Below, one piece after another: positions 50,375 through 61,779 of a stretch of 64,000 nt of DNA. The DNA is from Branchiostoma floridae (taxonomy: Eukaryota; Chordata; Leptocardii; Amphioxiformes; Branchiostomatidae). Numbering within the stretch: position 1 is the first letter of the stretch; every line of letters starts with the position of its first letter. The position numbers were made by a program, and so were the translations under genes. The DNA lies in the NCBI RefSeq assembly GCF_000003815.2, contig NC_049983.1, forward strand, positions 8,577,598 to 8,641,597. Direction: 5' to 3'. The notes under the pieces are model-generated. The model had not been told where the DNA came from, searched no databases, and saw nothing but the letters and a program-made list of their open reading frames with translations.

Positions 50375-50869
50375 AGCTCCAAAAGTGTTGAGAAATGGCT
50401 AGCTGCAGAGACGAAAATATTTGTCAGTGGTCATATTTTCTTTTAATTTTCTTTAAGTCAAGAACTAACGTTTGAACAAACTAGGCCTTGCCTGGGCCCG
50501 GCCTTTGAAAAATAAACCCCTTAATTTCCCGCCTTACGTCTTTTGAAAGAGACAATTAACGCTGGGCCATCATCTTAATATATAGGCGGAATTGTGCTAC
50601 GGTTACTTTGTTGAAACGAAAATCAGCACTCCGAAATACGAGGGTCTTTTATAAAGTAATACCATTTGTTTTATAACAAGCTTATTCTTTTTTATGAAAT
50701 GAGATCATAATATCTAAATTCGTTGTTGATTTCAAAATGACCACAGCCCTGGTTTCCGTCAGGGGGCAAATAGCATCACAATCAACATGCAATAGAAAAA
50801 TTCCCTGACCAACTTTTAGCTATTGAATAAGACTGAAACTAAACATATAAAAAGATGCATAACTCTAAA

Positions 50870-51435
50870 AACCACATGCTTATTTTCACTTTTGAAATGC
50901 AACCAGGTTTTCTTTTGTTGTTGTTGTTGTGGTGGAGTAATGTATGAGTCATGTATTCGGCTATGAGTTCAAATCGCTATAATACCTCACTTCATATTAA
51001 CAGCTGTAAAAGAGACGCTTTGCCCGACACTGGAATTAATTGGGGCTGTGGACTTGCACGGAATACTGAATTGTGGATACTGCACGGAATTGCACAGCCG
51101 TTGAGTGATTGCTTCAACTGCCGACTACACTAGAATAAAAGACCACAGATACCTTATAGGCTGTAGTTTTTTTCTTACTTTTCCATTTATATTTCGCTCG
51201 TAAGTCAATAAAATTTCAAAGCTTCCTTCAGTGTATTTCTCTTGCTTTATAACTTGCTTATGATTAACTTTATCCTGCTAAAATGGCACTTATTTAATTA
51301 TACAGACATTATAATCACCTTAATGCACACGTATATGTGACGATTGCAACTTTGTCTGAAGGGTGTTTTGATAAGTATTCATGACAGTTTAAAGCTGCCA
51401 AAAGGACACCTATTCACATGTTATAATCATCTTAA
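50870..51435 (+). repeat. Dispersed repeat, inverted relative to 59.9-60.99 kb (left part)
   Basis: 'gtaaaagagacgct', 'cccgacactgg', 'ggctgtggacttgcacgga' and 'ctgtagttttttt' match the reverse complement of 60640-60990. Bases 51290-51435 ('ccttaatgcacacgtatatg') are the reverse complement of the 141-bp tandem units at 59.9-60.6 kb. It is interrupted by the TTAA element. Confidence 0.8.
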
Positions 51436-52382
51436 CCCTATTCAGACCGGGGGGGGGGGGCTTTTGAGGCCCGCGCTAACTTCGATGTCCTATAACGCCA
51501 GAACGCCTTACGCTAAAGCCACCAAATTTGGTGAGTTTTCCTAAAATATTGTTGGCAACAATTTTGCGAAGATTGACAAATTTTCCATTTTTTCGTGTTG
51601 CCATGGCAACCGTTTGCTGACAGGCAGTTTTGCCAAAAATCACTATTTTTGGTTCTAACAATGTATTTTTCACATTTATTTGCTATATTACTGCTATTTT
51701 GTGACATAAATAAAATCTTATATTATTTAGCATATCTTTCATAATTATATATGCATAAATTATGCTAATTTGATGACGTCATCAGCCCAAAATCCAAGAT
51801 GGCGGACCGTATGGCCAGATCAAGAATAACAAGCTTATTTTCCCTTAAAATTTGTAACTACCTGGTATTTTTTCATCAAAAACCATCTAAATGAATGAAT
51901 TTAGTCTATTTCCATTGCCTTTTGTGATTATTTGTTGCAAAAAAACTACTTTTAAAAATTCAAGGTGGTGGATATAATATGGCGGAGCCTATCTCGTATC
52001 TTAGATGTGCATGACGTCATTTTATGACGTCATTATGACGTCATCGATGTTGCTATTGGCAATACAACTCGTAATAAACATTATTATTCTGTTATCTGCA
52101 CTTATTGTTACATTTTTGTAGTATAACTTGAAGTTTTCTGAGAATACCCTTTTTTCATGGGTCCGGCCAATATAATCAAATTGATGACGTCATAATTACG
52201 TCATCTTACGTCAACGTAACGTCAAACGCCAAATACTTATCAGATATTATGTCGATATAATGTCCTGAAAATTTGGTGGCCTTACGGCACGTCGTTTTAG
52301 AGTTAGAGGACTTAGAAGTGGAGGGCCTCAAAAGCCCCCCCCCCGGTCCAGGGATGACCAAAAAAGCCCGGTCTGAATAGGG
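51436..52382. mobile_element. piggyBac-like non-autonomous DNA element
   Basis: The terminal inverted repeat CCCTATTCAGACCGG is exact at both ends, followed by a G-run and 'cttttgaggccc', mirrored as 'gggcctcaaaag' on the right. Imperfect inner homology ('gccaccaaattt' versus 'aaatttggtggc') extends the arms to about 120 bp. TTAA flanks both ends (51432-51435 and 52383-52386). TTAA target duplication and CCC-type ends are the hallmarks of piggyBac. 947 bp, with no transposase. Confidence 0.85.
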
Positions 52383-52450
52383 TTAATGCACACGTATATG
52401 TGACGTAAACATGCTTCAGAGGTAGTAAACGTGAAGTTTAAAGATGTCTT
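52383..52450 (+). repeat. Dispersed 141-bp repeat, right flank of the TTAA element
   Basis: Continues the array split by the insertion: 'ttaatgcacacgtatatgtg' then 'gtgaagtttaaagatgtctt'. Confidence 0.75.
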
Positions 52451-52522
52451 AAAGGTGTGGAGAGGTGTGAGATCGCTGTGACACCGGGCCCAGGGAGATA
52501 ACTAAGGTGATAATTACATATG

Positions 52523-52637
52523 AAATACAACACGGTGTATTCCGTATCACCCAAGGTACCTGCCCTCCCGCGGGTCGGATCACGACCCGCGGGAGGGCTG
52601 GGACCGACGGTGATGCGGAATACACCGTGTTGTATTT
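52523..52637. mobile_element. 115-bp near-perfect foldback
   Basis: 'aaatacaacacggtgtattc' is mirrored by 'gaatacaccgtgttgtattt'. The core 'gccctcccgcgggtcg' is mirrored by 'cgacccgcgggagggc' around only five bases. The arms of about 55 bp have few mismatches. Confidence 0.9.
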
Positions 52638-52719
52638 TATTTATGTCATACCCACCTGAGAAAACCCATGTTTTGATGCGAAATGCGCCAGAAGTTGAAC
52701 AAATTTGGTGCCTCAGACG

Positions 52720-54488
52720 CCTACATTGCCACCAGCAAAGTTTGTCCCCCGAAATGCAGGAAATCGTGTTTCAGAGGGTCCAGATTTTAAAAATTTTCCC
52801 CGAACTTACCTTGTTGACGGCTCGTGCATCGGCACTTGAAATCGTGAAAATACATTGGAGGCGTCGTCGATTCGTCGCCCTCAGTAACTTAACTAAAACC
52901 ATGTGAATATCTACTAGAAGGGCTATTAAACTTAGCTCAGTCTACCTGCAAAATCATCTCCTCAAACTGCAGGAAATAGCGTTTCAGAGAGTCAACATTT
53001 AAAAAATTTCCGTAGGACTACGTCAATGTAGTTCGCCCTTCCCATAAGAAATTTGTTTGCGTCGCCGCCTCTTGTGTGATGATCCATGTTCGCACGGAGT
53101 TTACGAAAACTATAGAAAATAAAATTGGTATCACTATCAATCCTGCTTGCAGTGGTACTTCCACTTTTGTAAACGGAATGATTCACAAATGACGAAGGGA
53201 TAAGACGTTATGATGTTTACTTTCGTGTCACGATTGGCTGGTTGCAGGCTCTCTGTTGTATATGGCGTAGAATGATGGCGCGAAAATATTTCAAGTTTGT
53301 AGGTTGGCCAAAATAACTCCCGTTTCGGAATTATTAAAGCAGTTTTAATAACGATATCGCTGAAATGAACCCAAGTCTCTTCCAACTACAACATTAAAAT
53401 TCATTTTGTGTGTAAATATCGTACATGCGTAGCCGAAAAGATCGCCATGGAACCGCCACTCCACGCCAGCCTTTCTCGGCTTTGCTGTGGACGTATATAA
53501 CTCACCTTTAGTTTACTCATGAATTGATTGCCTCACACAATGCAGGAAATTGCGTTTTAGAGGGTCAACCCCCTAGACTGGTCGGGCCTTCGGCCCTCCC
53601 TGGATGGCCTACAGCCGTCAGTCTGGCGGAAACTTTGTTTCGTGAGTCTTGCGTAGCGTTGATACTAGTGGGACTTTTTTCACGTAGATCGGAGAAGTGA
53701 TATCATACAAAGTATGTCTTATTACTGTTGCAGTGTGAGTGTAACAACATCAAATTTTGTATGCATGTCATCAAAATGAAAAGTCGGCCGTCCATATTAT
53801 AACACTTTGGGAGAGACGCCGATTCTAGATATACCCCATTGCCCCAGCAGGACCACAGGCGGTAGGCTGAGGAATTGTTGTCGTGGATGTTACGAGTGTG
53901 ACACTAAAATGAAGTACCAGACAAGTACATGTACTAGTACATGTACTCGGGATGGACCGCCCGAGCGGGTGCCGAACGTCGGCGAGTTCCGAGCGAAGGC
54001 ACGAAGGTCGCCGGAGGCGATCAACATCAGAAGGTCGCCGAAGGCGACCAGCGAGCGATGGGGCGTTTTATGAGCGCAGCGGGTTGCCATTGTCTGGTGG
54101 CTCGGCTTGTGTGGCACCACTGTGTACTAGTACAGTATTTCCTCTTTGTTGCAGCCAACAACAACAATGCCGAAGCCTATTGCCCATGGCAGGACTTCAG
54201 CGTGCTTACCAGTAATTTGTCGACGCGCGCATCTTGGTATCTCGATCGCCGTCGTCACCACTGCTATTGTTCAGAGGCTATTGTTATTGCTATATGATTT
54301 AATGAGAGAGAGTGTGTGAACGTGGTAAGGAAAAATTGGGGGGGGGTAGGGCCATTGAAAATATTTTTGGGCCAGGGGGAGGGCCATTGCAATTTTTTTT
54401 GGGCGGGGGGAGGGCCATGGAATTTTTTTTTAAAAGACCCACTTTGCACCAGCCCTCCCCCAGTAAATAACGTCAGGTTCCTAACGCG
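52720..54488 (-). mobile_element. PIF/Harbinger-like element, inverted and truncated copy
   Basis: Bases 52720-53880 are the reverse complement of 56075-57440. Bases 54295-54488 match, in reverse, the left end of the other copy at 55375-55560: 'aggaaaaattggggg', G-rich 'gagggccat' blocks and 'ccagccctcccccagtaaat'. The order is that of one element in opposite orientation. The left-hand terminal repeat is missing. It contains the 24-bp palindrome at 53924. No transposase is recognised. Confidence 0.7.
53924..53947. repeat. 24-bp perfect palindrome
   Basis: AGTACATGTACT followed directly by AGTACATGTACT; each half is itself a palindrome. Confidence 0.9.
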
Positions 54489-54489
54489 T

Positions 54490-54655
54490 GCAAGCTTATC
54501 AAACATTAGAGATACTCACAATGCTGTCGGAATCCCAAAAGAACGGAACCTCTGAGAGCAACCGATGTGAAACAAAACCGACTTGTTTTGGATGCACCTT
54601 TTTTTTGGTGTCACAACACACACCACTGCTCACGTCATCGTGTCATAGGTCAAAG
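54490..54655 (-). repeat. Inverted piece of the 58-59 kb repeat
   Basis: 'actcacaatgctgtcggaat', 'gcaaccgatgtgaaacaaaa' and 'gacttgttttg' are the reverse complement of phrases at 59.1-59.36 kb and 58.7-58.86 kb. Confidence 0.65.
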
Positions 54656-54960
54656 TAAAGCTAAGGGCACAACCCGCCGTACGTGAAGCTTCGTGGTGTC
54701 TACGTGCCAAACCGTTGGCAATCTTTTGGGGTCCATAAGTCGTAAGTACTGCCTCCGTACGAAATCGTACGGAATCTAATGGATCTGGGATCACGCAGAC
54801 ACGTCGTAGAACTCTAAGTGCATTGAATTTTTTTCTGCCATCGGGCTGCGGATTGGCCCCCCGTACGAGCCAGTACGGGCGACGCGAGTGCCCTGAACAG
54901 CAATTAAGAAAACTTTACGTACGTAAGTAGGGCTAAGGGCCTGCATACGGTAACGTTAAC
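54656..54960 (+). mobile_element. Second copy of the 28.8-kb TIR element, right end unclear
   Basis: 'taaagctaagggcacaaccc', 'tctacgtgccaaa', 'cagtacgggcgacgcg' align with 28808-29050. No matching right terminal repeat was found, so it is probably truncated. Confidence 0.65.
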
Positions 54961-55274
54961 GTGGCAATCGTACAGAGATTGTAAGCAGACGTTGATGATA
55001 ACGACCGATCGTGAAAACACGACCGGGCCTTTCACTTCGACCGAGCGTTAACACACGACCGTCAGCCGCACCTACCGACGAAAGTTCCGCACGAAAAATT
55101 GGGCATCGACGCCATGCAAAGTTATCAAACAAAGTGGTGGCATGTACCACAAACTACACATATGTCGCACTGCCGAGCCTCACACCACGACTGAGCATTA
55201 TTATTAATAAATCACAATTGAGCCACCGAGCCTTTTGGCCTATCTGGGGACACAGAGTAGGGTCTCAGGACACA

Positions 55275-55374
55275 GGGACATGATCAAAAGGTTTGTTGTT
55301 GTAACATGATATCCATCAGTCCGTAAGCAATGCCTTTTTTCTTGTTTACCAGCCAGTTTTGACCTTTTGGTTAA
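55275..55374 (-). repeat. Dispersed ~140-bp repeat, left flank of insertion
   Basis: 'aacatgatatccatcagtcc', 'cttgtttaccagccag' and 'gaccttttggttaa' form the reverse orientation of the 31.85-kb repeat, split here by the PIF/Harbinger-like element. Confidence 0.75.
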
Positions 55375-57577
55375 GGGACTTGACGATATTTACCGGGGGG
55401 AGGGCTGGTGCAAAATGGAAAAATTTTTTATGGCCCTCCACCCACCCTCAAAATTTTTTCTATGGCCCTCCCCCCGCCCCCAAAAAAATTTCAATGGCTC
55501 TACCCCCCAAAATTTTCCTTACCTTTTCCATTACATACACTGTCTGTCATTAAACAATATAACGTTAGCAATAATAATAATAATAATCTTTATTGCAAAT
55601 TCATGCGCGAGGGCTAATTGCATACAGAGTAAAGTAGTAGTGGTATACATAAACATACTTAACAAAGAAGGGAAATGATATTCATATATAAGTCAAAGGG
55701 GAATAACGTCTAAACTAAATCTATTTCTACTTAAGCTATATGATGGGTTTGACTTCTTTTCCGTATGCACTGGAAGATGAATTGTCCAACATTTTCATAT
55801 ATAAAGGGGTTGAACGACTTAAGCAAGAAGATTGACTTTTGGATTTTTGGTCGGTAAGGTGATAAAATCTTGGGAAAGTTTTGCAGATTTTAAGGAAAAG
55901 TTTGTTTCTTTCGGAACTGTAATGTGAACATTGACAAATGAAATGTAGTTCATCTTCCACTGCTTTCCCTGAACAGTATCTACACGTTCTCTCGTCAACG
56001 GACAGTTAATAATAATAGCGGTAGTGTTGTTTGAACGGGACGACGATCGTGTCAAGACCCGCGCGTCAACACATTAGGCACGTTGGAGTCCTGCTGGGGC
56101 ATATCTCTCCTTGCTCTCCCAAAGTTTTTCAACAGCCGACTTTTCATTTTGACGACATGTATACAAACATGTAGCACTTGATGTTGTTACACTCGCACTG
56201 CAATGGTAACAAGACTTACCTTGTCTGATATCACTTCTCCGATCTACACGAAAAAAAGTTTTACTGGTAACGTTAAGCAATATCACGAAACTGTTCCGTT
56301 TCCGCCATACCGACGGCTATTAAAGGCCGTTTCAGGGATCGGAGGGCCGAAGGCCTGACCCGTCTAGGGGATCCGTGGCATGCTCTCCAGGAAATGTTGA
56401 CATTTTTGACCCTCTAAAACGCAATTTCCCGCATTCTGTGTGGCAAAAAATTGTTAAGTAAAGGTGGATTTTATGCGTTCACATCAACGCAGAGAAAAGC
56501 GGGCGGGGAGGGGCGGTTCCACGGCGATCTTTTCCACTACACATGTACGATATTTACACAAAAGAAAATAAATTAATGTTCTACTTGGAAGAGACTTGGG
56601 TACATTTTAGCGATATTGTTACGAAAATCGCTTCAATACTGAAGATGTAATTATTCTCAAACTGGACTTATTTCGGCCAACCCACAAACTTGCCGAAAAA
56701 TTTTCTCGCCATCATATGCATGAATACGTCATATGCAGCAGAGATATCGATCCCGCTGTCACGAAAGTCAACATCGTAATGTTTTATCTCGTTGCCGTCC
56801 GTGAACCTTCCGTTTACAAAGAACCGGTGCACGCAGGATTGATATTGATACCAATTTTAGTTTCTGTAGTCTTCGTAAACTTCGTGCGAACATGGAATCA
56901 CACGACAGAGGCGGCTTCAGCAAAGTTGTTATGGGGAGGGTGAACTATGTTGACGTAAGGGTAATCCTAGAGGGTCCTGGGGCATGCTCCCCCGGGAAAA
57001 TTTAGAAATCTTCAGTACCTGAAACGATCTTTCCTAACTTTTGATGGACAAAATTTGCTGGCAGACTAAGCTAAGTTTAATACTGTCTTTCTAGTAGCAT
57101 TTCACAGTTTTTTAGCTAATATTATTGAGGGCGACGACGCCCCCAACGTATTTTCACGATTTCGAGCGCCGAGGCACGAGCCGTCGCAAGGTAGGTTTGA
57201 AGAAAATGTTGAAATTTGGACCCTCTGAAACAGGACTTTCTGCACTTTGAGGGATAAACTTTGCTGGTAGACTATGCTAAATGTAATGACATTTCTGTCA
57301 GAGGAAAAGATTTTTGATGGCGACGAGCGTCGGAGCGCCGTGGGCGCTGAAAGCGCAATTCGTCGCTAGGGACGTCCAGAGAAAATTGAAATCTTGACCA
57401 TCTGAAACTTCATTTCCTGCATTTAAGGGGCACATTTTGCTTGTATTTTTAAGGCCCCTAAGGCAATTTTTTTTGCAATGGCCCTTCCCCCCGGGCCCCA
57501 AAAAAAGATTCAATGCCCCCCCCCCCCCCCCCCAACGGAGCACCGGCCCCTCCCCCTTGGAAATATCGTCAAGTCCC
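55375..57577 (+). mobile_element. PIF/Harbinger-like non-autonomous element, complete
   Basis: The ends GGGACTTGACGATATTT (55375) and AAATATCGTCAAGTCCC (ending 57577) are inverted, followed inward by G/C-rich 'gagggctggtgc' and 'gcaccggcccctc'. TAA flanks both sides (55372-55374 and 57578-57580), fitting the TWA target duplication of PIF/Harbinger; a TTAA site with one change is an alternative reading. It is inserted in the ~140-bp dispersed repeat. Inside are a LINE fragment (55565-56040) and the arm shared with the inverted copy. No transposase frame. Confidence 0.72.
55565..56040 (-). pseudogene. LINE C-terminal fragment nested in the DNA element
   Basis: Minus-strand frames read RTCRYCSGKAVEDELHFICQ in pieces and then HYSSERNKLFLKICKTFPRF. 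The 3' end is an (AAT)n/(ATT)n tail at 55570-55592. The inverted copy at 53.88-54.29 kb lacks it, so it inserted after the two copies diverged. Confidence 0.78.
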
Positions 57578-57990
57578 TAACCACCGCCTCTTGGTGTCCC
57601 TGTATCCAGGACACACAGAGTTGACGCTATCTCAAGGCACAGGGCTGTTGTATCAGTCCGTAAGCTAGGCCTTTGTTCTTGTTTACCAGACAGTTTTAAA
57701 TTAAACTTTTGGTGAACCACCGCCTCTTCGTGTCCCAACACACAGAGTTGAGGCTATCTCAGGAAACAGGACAATAGGCTTGTTGTAACGTGATATCCAT
57801 CTGTCCGTAAGCAAGGCCTTTGTTCTTGTTTACCAGACAGTTTAACCTTTTGGTGAACCACTGCCTCTTCGAGTCCCAACACACAAAGTCGAGGCTATCT
57901 CATGATCAGGACACAGGGACAATAGGCTTGTTGTAACATGATCTGTCTGTAAGCAAGGCCTTTGTTCTTGTTTACCAGCACCATAGTTTG
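57578..57990 (-). repeat. Dispersed ~140-bp tandem repeat, three units
   Basis: Units with 'aaccaccgcctcttcgtgtcc', 'acaataggcttgttgtaac', 'catctgtccgtaagcaaggc' and 'gtttaccagacag' are the reverse orientation of 31.85-32.16 kb. Confidence 0.85.
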
Positions 57991-58009
57991 ACCTTTAATT
58001 GTTTAATTT

Positions 58010-59130
58010 AATTTCGGTAGGCTAGTGTACCATGTTCGTGGTTACATGATTTATCAATGATTTTCTGTCACTGGTTATACGATTGGAAATGTCTCCTTAC
58101 TTTGACCCATGACACGTTGACGTGAGCAGTAGGCGTGTCTTATAACGCTGAGAAAAGATCTAAAACAAGTCGGCTTTGTTGCACATCGTGGTCTTGGCTA
58201 TTGCTCTTAGCAGGTCCATTACTTGGAAATTCTGACAGCATTGTGAGTATGATACGTGATTCGTATGATGTCCGTTAAAGTTAAAAGTGTATGACATCGA
58301 CTCATCATATACAATGAATGCCAATGATTGACCTGAGTTGACGTGGCATTTGTAAACTTTAAAACTTTGCTTGTTCTCATCAAACCTTTGTAAGAGAACA
58401 AGAAAGATCGACGTTTTCCATTTTAAGACCAGCTCATTGTCAAACCTCCTTTTTATATGTGGCGGAACGATGGCCTAATATTTATGAATGCCTTCTCAAC
58501 TCAGGCCAATCAAGGACATTGTATATGATGAGTCATTCGTAAGAAATTGGTATAAACAACCGCCATCTTCCTTGAAACGTTGGTTACAACTTGTCTCCTT
58601 TTAACAACAAGCATTTTGGTAGGCTAGTGTACTATGTTCGTGGTTACATGATTTAGTGATGATTTTCTGTCACTGGTTATACGATTGGAAATGTCTCCTT
58701 ACTTTGACCCATGACACGTTGACGTGAGCAGTAGGCGTGTCTTATAACGCTGAAAAAAGATCTAAAACAAGTCGGCTTTGTTGCACATCGTGGTCTTGGC
58801 TATTGCTCTTAGCAGGTCCATTACTTGGAAATTCTGACAGCATTGTGAGTATGATACGTGATTCGTATGATGTCCGTTAAAGTTAAAAGTGTATGACATC
58901 GACTCATCATATACAATGAATGCCAATGATTGACCTGAGTTGACGTGGCATTTGTAAGCTTTAAAACTTTGCTTGTTCTCATCAAACCTTTTAACAACAA
59001 GAACAGCATTTCAGTAGGCTAGTGTACCATGTTCGTGGTTACATGATTTAGGGATGATTTTCTGTCACTGGTTATACGATTGAAAATGTCTCCTTACGTT
59101 GACCTATGACACGATGGAGTGAGCAGTGGC
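58010..59130 (+). repeat. Tandem duplication of a ~600-bp repeat
   Basis: 'ggtaggctagtgtac' starts near 58016, 58619 and (as 'agtaggctagtgtac') 59012. The first two copies run nearly identically through 'agcattgtgagtatgatacg' and 'ttgacctgagttgacgtggc' for about 390 bp. The third is cut short after about 110 bp. The intervening 58390-58615 is single-copy. Confidence 0.85.
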
Positions 59131-59879
59131 GTATTTCTTCGCAGCCAGGGGCTGAATTGCGAAGAGCTTACAATAGCCGGGGCTAAATCACGGGTCTGGA
59201 GCGAGCTGCCATTCGGCGCCACTCAAGTCACCCCAATACTACTGAAACCTTGAAAAAAGGTGTATTCAAAACAAGTCGGTTTTGTGTCACTTCACATCGA
59301 TTGCTCTGTGAACGTCCGTTCTTGGGGGATTTCGAAAGCATTGTATCTCCACTCAGCGCGGGGTGATCTGAAATTTGGCACAATGTCTAGGTAGAGTGGG
59401 CCAACACCACGACTCATTTTTTCTGCTTTTTGATACATGCCATTAAGTTAAAATTGATTTATCGAAGTCTGTTTGCCATTTTTTTTACCAAAACTGTATA
59501 ATTGTGCCCGATCCCCCCCCCCCCCACGCCCAGATGTTAGGTCCAAACGATCCAAAGTTTTTTATGAAAGCATGAGATATTTACTAGAATTTTTTTTGGC
59601 CAAAAATCACTTCAAAATGATTTATAAGTGGATTTGGCGGGGTATCTAAGTACAGTTTCAAAGCCCATCGCCTTCGAGCGTTTCACCGTATATGGTAAAT
59701 GCCTGAGTACACGTTTCCTGTGTGTGGGACCAGATGTGTGGTCGCTAATAATTGGATTAGCACGGCCACGGCACGAAAAACGGTATTTAAGGATGCTGAA
59801 ACCATGCGTAATGTTGACGTATTTTCCTCCTTTACAGATCTATACACCACTTATACGAGTACGTAAATATTGCCTTTAA

Positions 59880-60605
59880 GTGGTCTTTCTGTAGGTCCGT
59901 GTTAGTCCTTATTTTCCGGTTTTCCCGTTGTCTTTCAGCAGCTTAAAGATGTCGTAAATGATTTTTAAAACCCCCTTAAAACTTGTTTAAAGTTCACGTT
60001 TATTTGATCTAAAGCCTCTTTACGTCTCATATACAATTGCATTAAGTGGATTATAACGTGTGTTTTAGTGCCTTTTCAGCAGTTTAAAGTTGCCATAAAT
60101 ATCTATTAAAACGCCCTTAAGATATGTTTAAACTTCACGTATATTTGATCTAAAGCCTATTTACGTCTCATATACGTGTGCATTAAGTGGATTATAACGT
60201 GTGTTTAGCTGCCTTTTCAGCAGCTTAAATTTGCCATAAATACCTATTATAACGCCCTTAAGACCTGTTTAAACTTCACGTTTATTTGATCTAAAGCCTG
60301 TTTACGTCTCATATACGTGTTCATTAAGTGGATTATAACGTGTGTTTAGGTGCCTTTTCAGCAGCTTAAATTTGCCATAAATCCTTATTAAAACGCCCTT
60401 AAGACATGTTTAAACTTCACGTTTATTTGATCTAAAGCCTATTTACGTCTCATATACGTGTGAATTAAGAGGATTTAATGTGTCTATATTTTTCTTTTTA
60501 GCAGCTTAAAGTTGTCATAAATACGTATCAAAACACCCTTAAGACATGTTTAAAGTTCCCTCTGTACGTCTGCATACGTGTGCATTAAGGTGTGGATAAG
60601 TGCCA
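59880..60605 (+). repeat. 141-bp tandem array
   Basis: The words 'cttttcagcagcttaaa' recur near 59931, 60071, 60212, 60353 and 60494, exactly 141 bp apart. Each unit has 'cgcccttaagacatgtttaa', 'cttcacgtttatttgatcta' and 'tttacgtctcatatacgtgt'. Confidence 0.93.
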
Positions 60606-60995
60606 TTTTAGGAGAATAATCATTAGCACATTTCAAAGCAAGAAAATACAATGGATGAAACTTTAAAATTTTATTGAATTACGAGAAAATATTACATGGA
60701 AAAGTAAAAAAAACCTACAGCCTACTAGGTATTTGTGGCCTTTCATTCTGATGTAGTCGGCAGTTGAAACAATATCACAACGGTTGCGCAATTCCGTGCA
60801 GCAGTCCACAGTCCAATTTCCAGTGTCGGGTGAAGCGTCTCGGCGTAAGTTAAAAAGAGCACACATGTACAGTTCCATCTGGTCACCACAGGAATAAGAA
60901 TCCGGTAAGATCTAGAGTATCCTAGAGTAGTGGCCGATATGACTCGTGTTGTTGGATGATCCTGGATTCTGTGAACGCGAAACATGTTCAGCTTG
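60606..60995 (-). repeat. Dispersed repeat, inverted partner of 50.87-51.25 kb
   Basis: 'cctacagcctactaggta', 'tgtagtcggcagttgaaac' and 'ccgtgcagcagtccacag' match in reverse. The short minus-strand frames here lack domains. Confidence 0.8.
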
Positions 60996-61770
60996 CAGTG
61001 TCGGCTTCTATTAATCCGGATGGTGCAAGGGCCGTGATTTCCATTCTGTGTCGATTTCCAACAACAACAGCTTGTACAGAATGATAGCCACCTCGTATCT
61101 TTGAGTCAAATTCCGTCACCGGGGGTCCTAGGCGGTAAAAGCGGTGTCGCGGCCACAACTTGCGGGCTAGAGCAGGCCCAAACTTTCTTCAATACTTCTC
61201 TTCAAAAATGAACGCCTGGAAAATAACCGCTCCTTGTCGTACGTATGGCCCGTAAATTTGAACCCCCCACTCTTTTCTGCCATTGGATACATCCTATCAC
61301 ATGACACAGCTGTGCCACAGACGGACCAAGGAAGTTCAACCTCCTTGGACGGACGGAGGCGTGCGCCCCATGGCGAGTACGAAATAACGCTGAATAAATT
61401 TACATTTTGCCTGCCCAAACAAACACGAGCAACACGAGAAGACACCGCCTGTGTGCACAAACTGTTCTTTCTCGACGCTTGCTTGTAGATAAAGAAATAA
61501 ACATATTTCGTACATTTACCTGTAGTAAGAACTGCTTGCCGTTTTATAGAGAAAACACAACTCACTGCACAAAACGGTATACCTACTACATCCTTATTCT
61601 TCAAGCAGAGGTTGAGTCGCGGAGATATTCATAGCAGTAGTCGGGATTTCTACCGTCTCTTAGCTCGAGTGTCAACATGCCACAAAGAAAACCTCACCCT
61701 GATTTAGACCCTGGAATTTCAGAACATATATGCGGTATAAAATAAAAAGGAAAGGGTCTCCTCCTGTTCG
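60996..61770. other. Gene-free stretch, nothing recognised
   Basis: A 145-codon minus-strand frame (61604-61167) has no recognisable domain, and its codon pattern does not look selected. Confidence 0.4.
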
Positions 61771-61779
61771 CATAAACTG

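Noticed and set aside
56074..56943. Possible captured exon (KSAVEKLWESKERYAPAG) in the PIF-like element
   Set aside because: The corresponding stretch of the inverted copy (53.7-53.9 kb) has diverged without keeping the frame, so coding is not supported.
61167..61604. 145-codon minus-strand frame
   Set aside because: No recognisable domain, no splice-consistent neighbours, and an overlapping plus-strand frame of similar quality.
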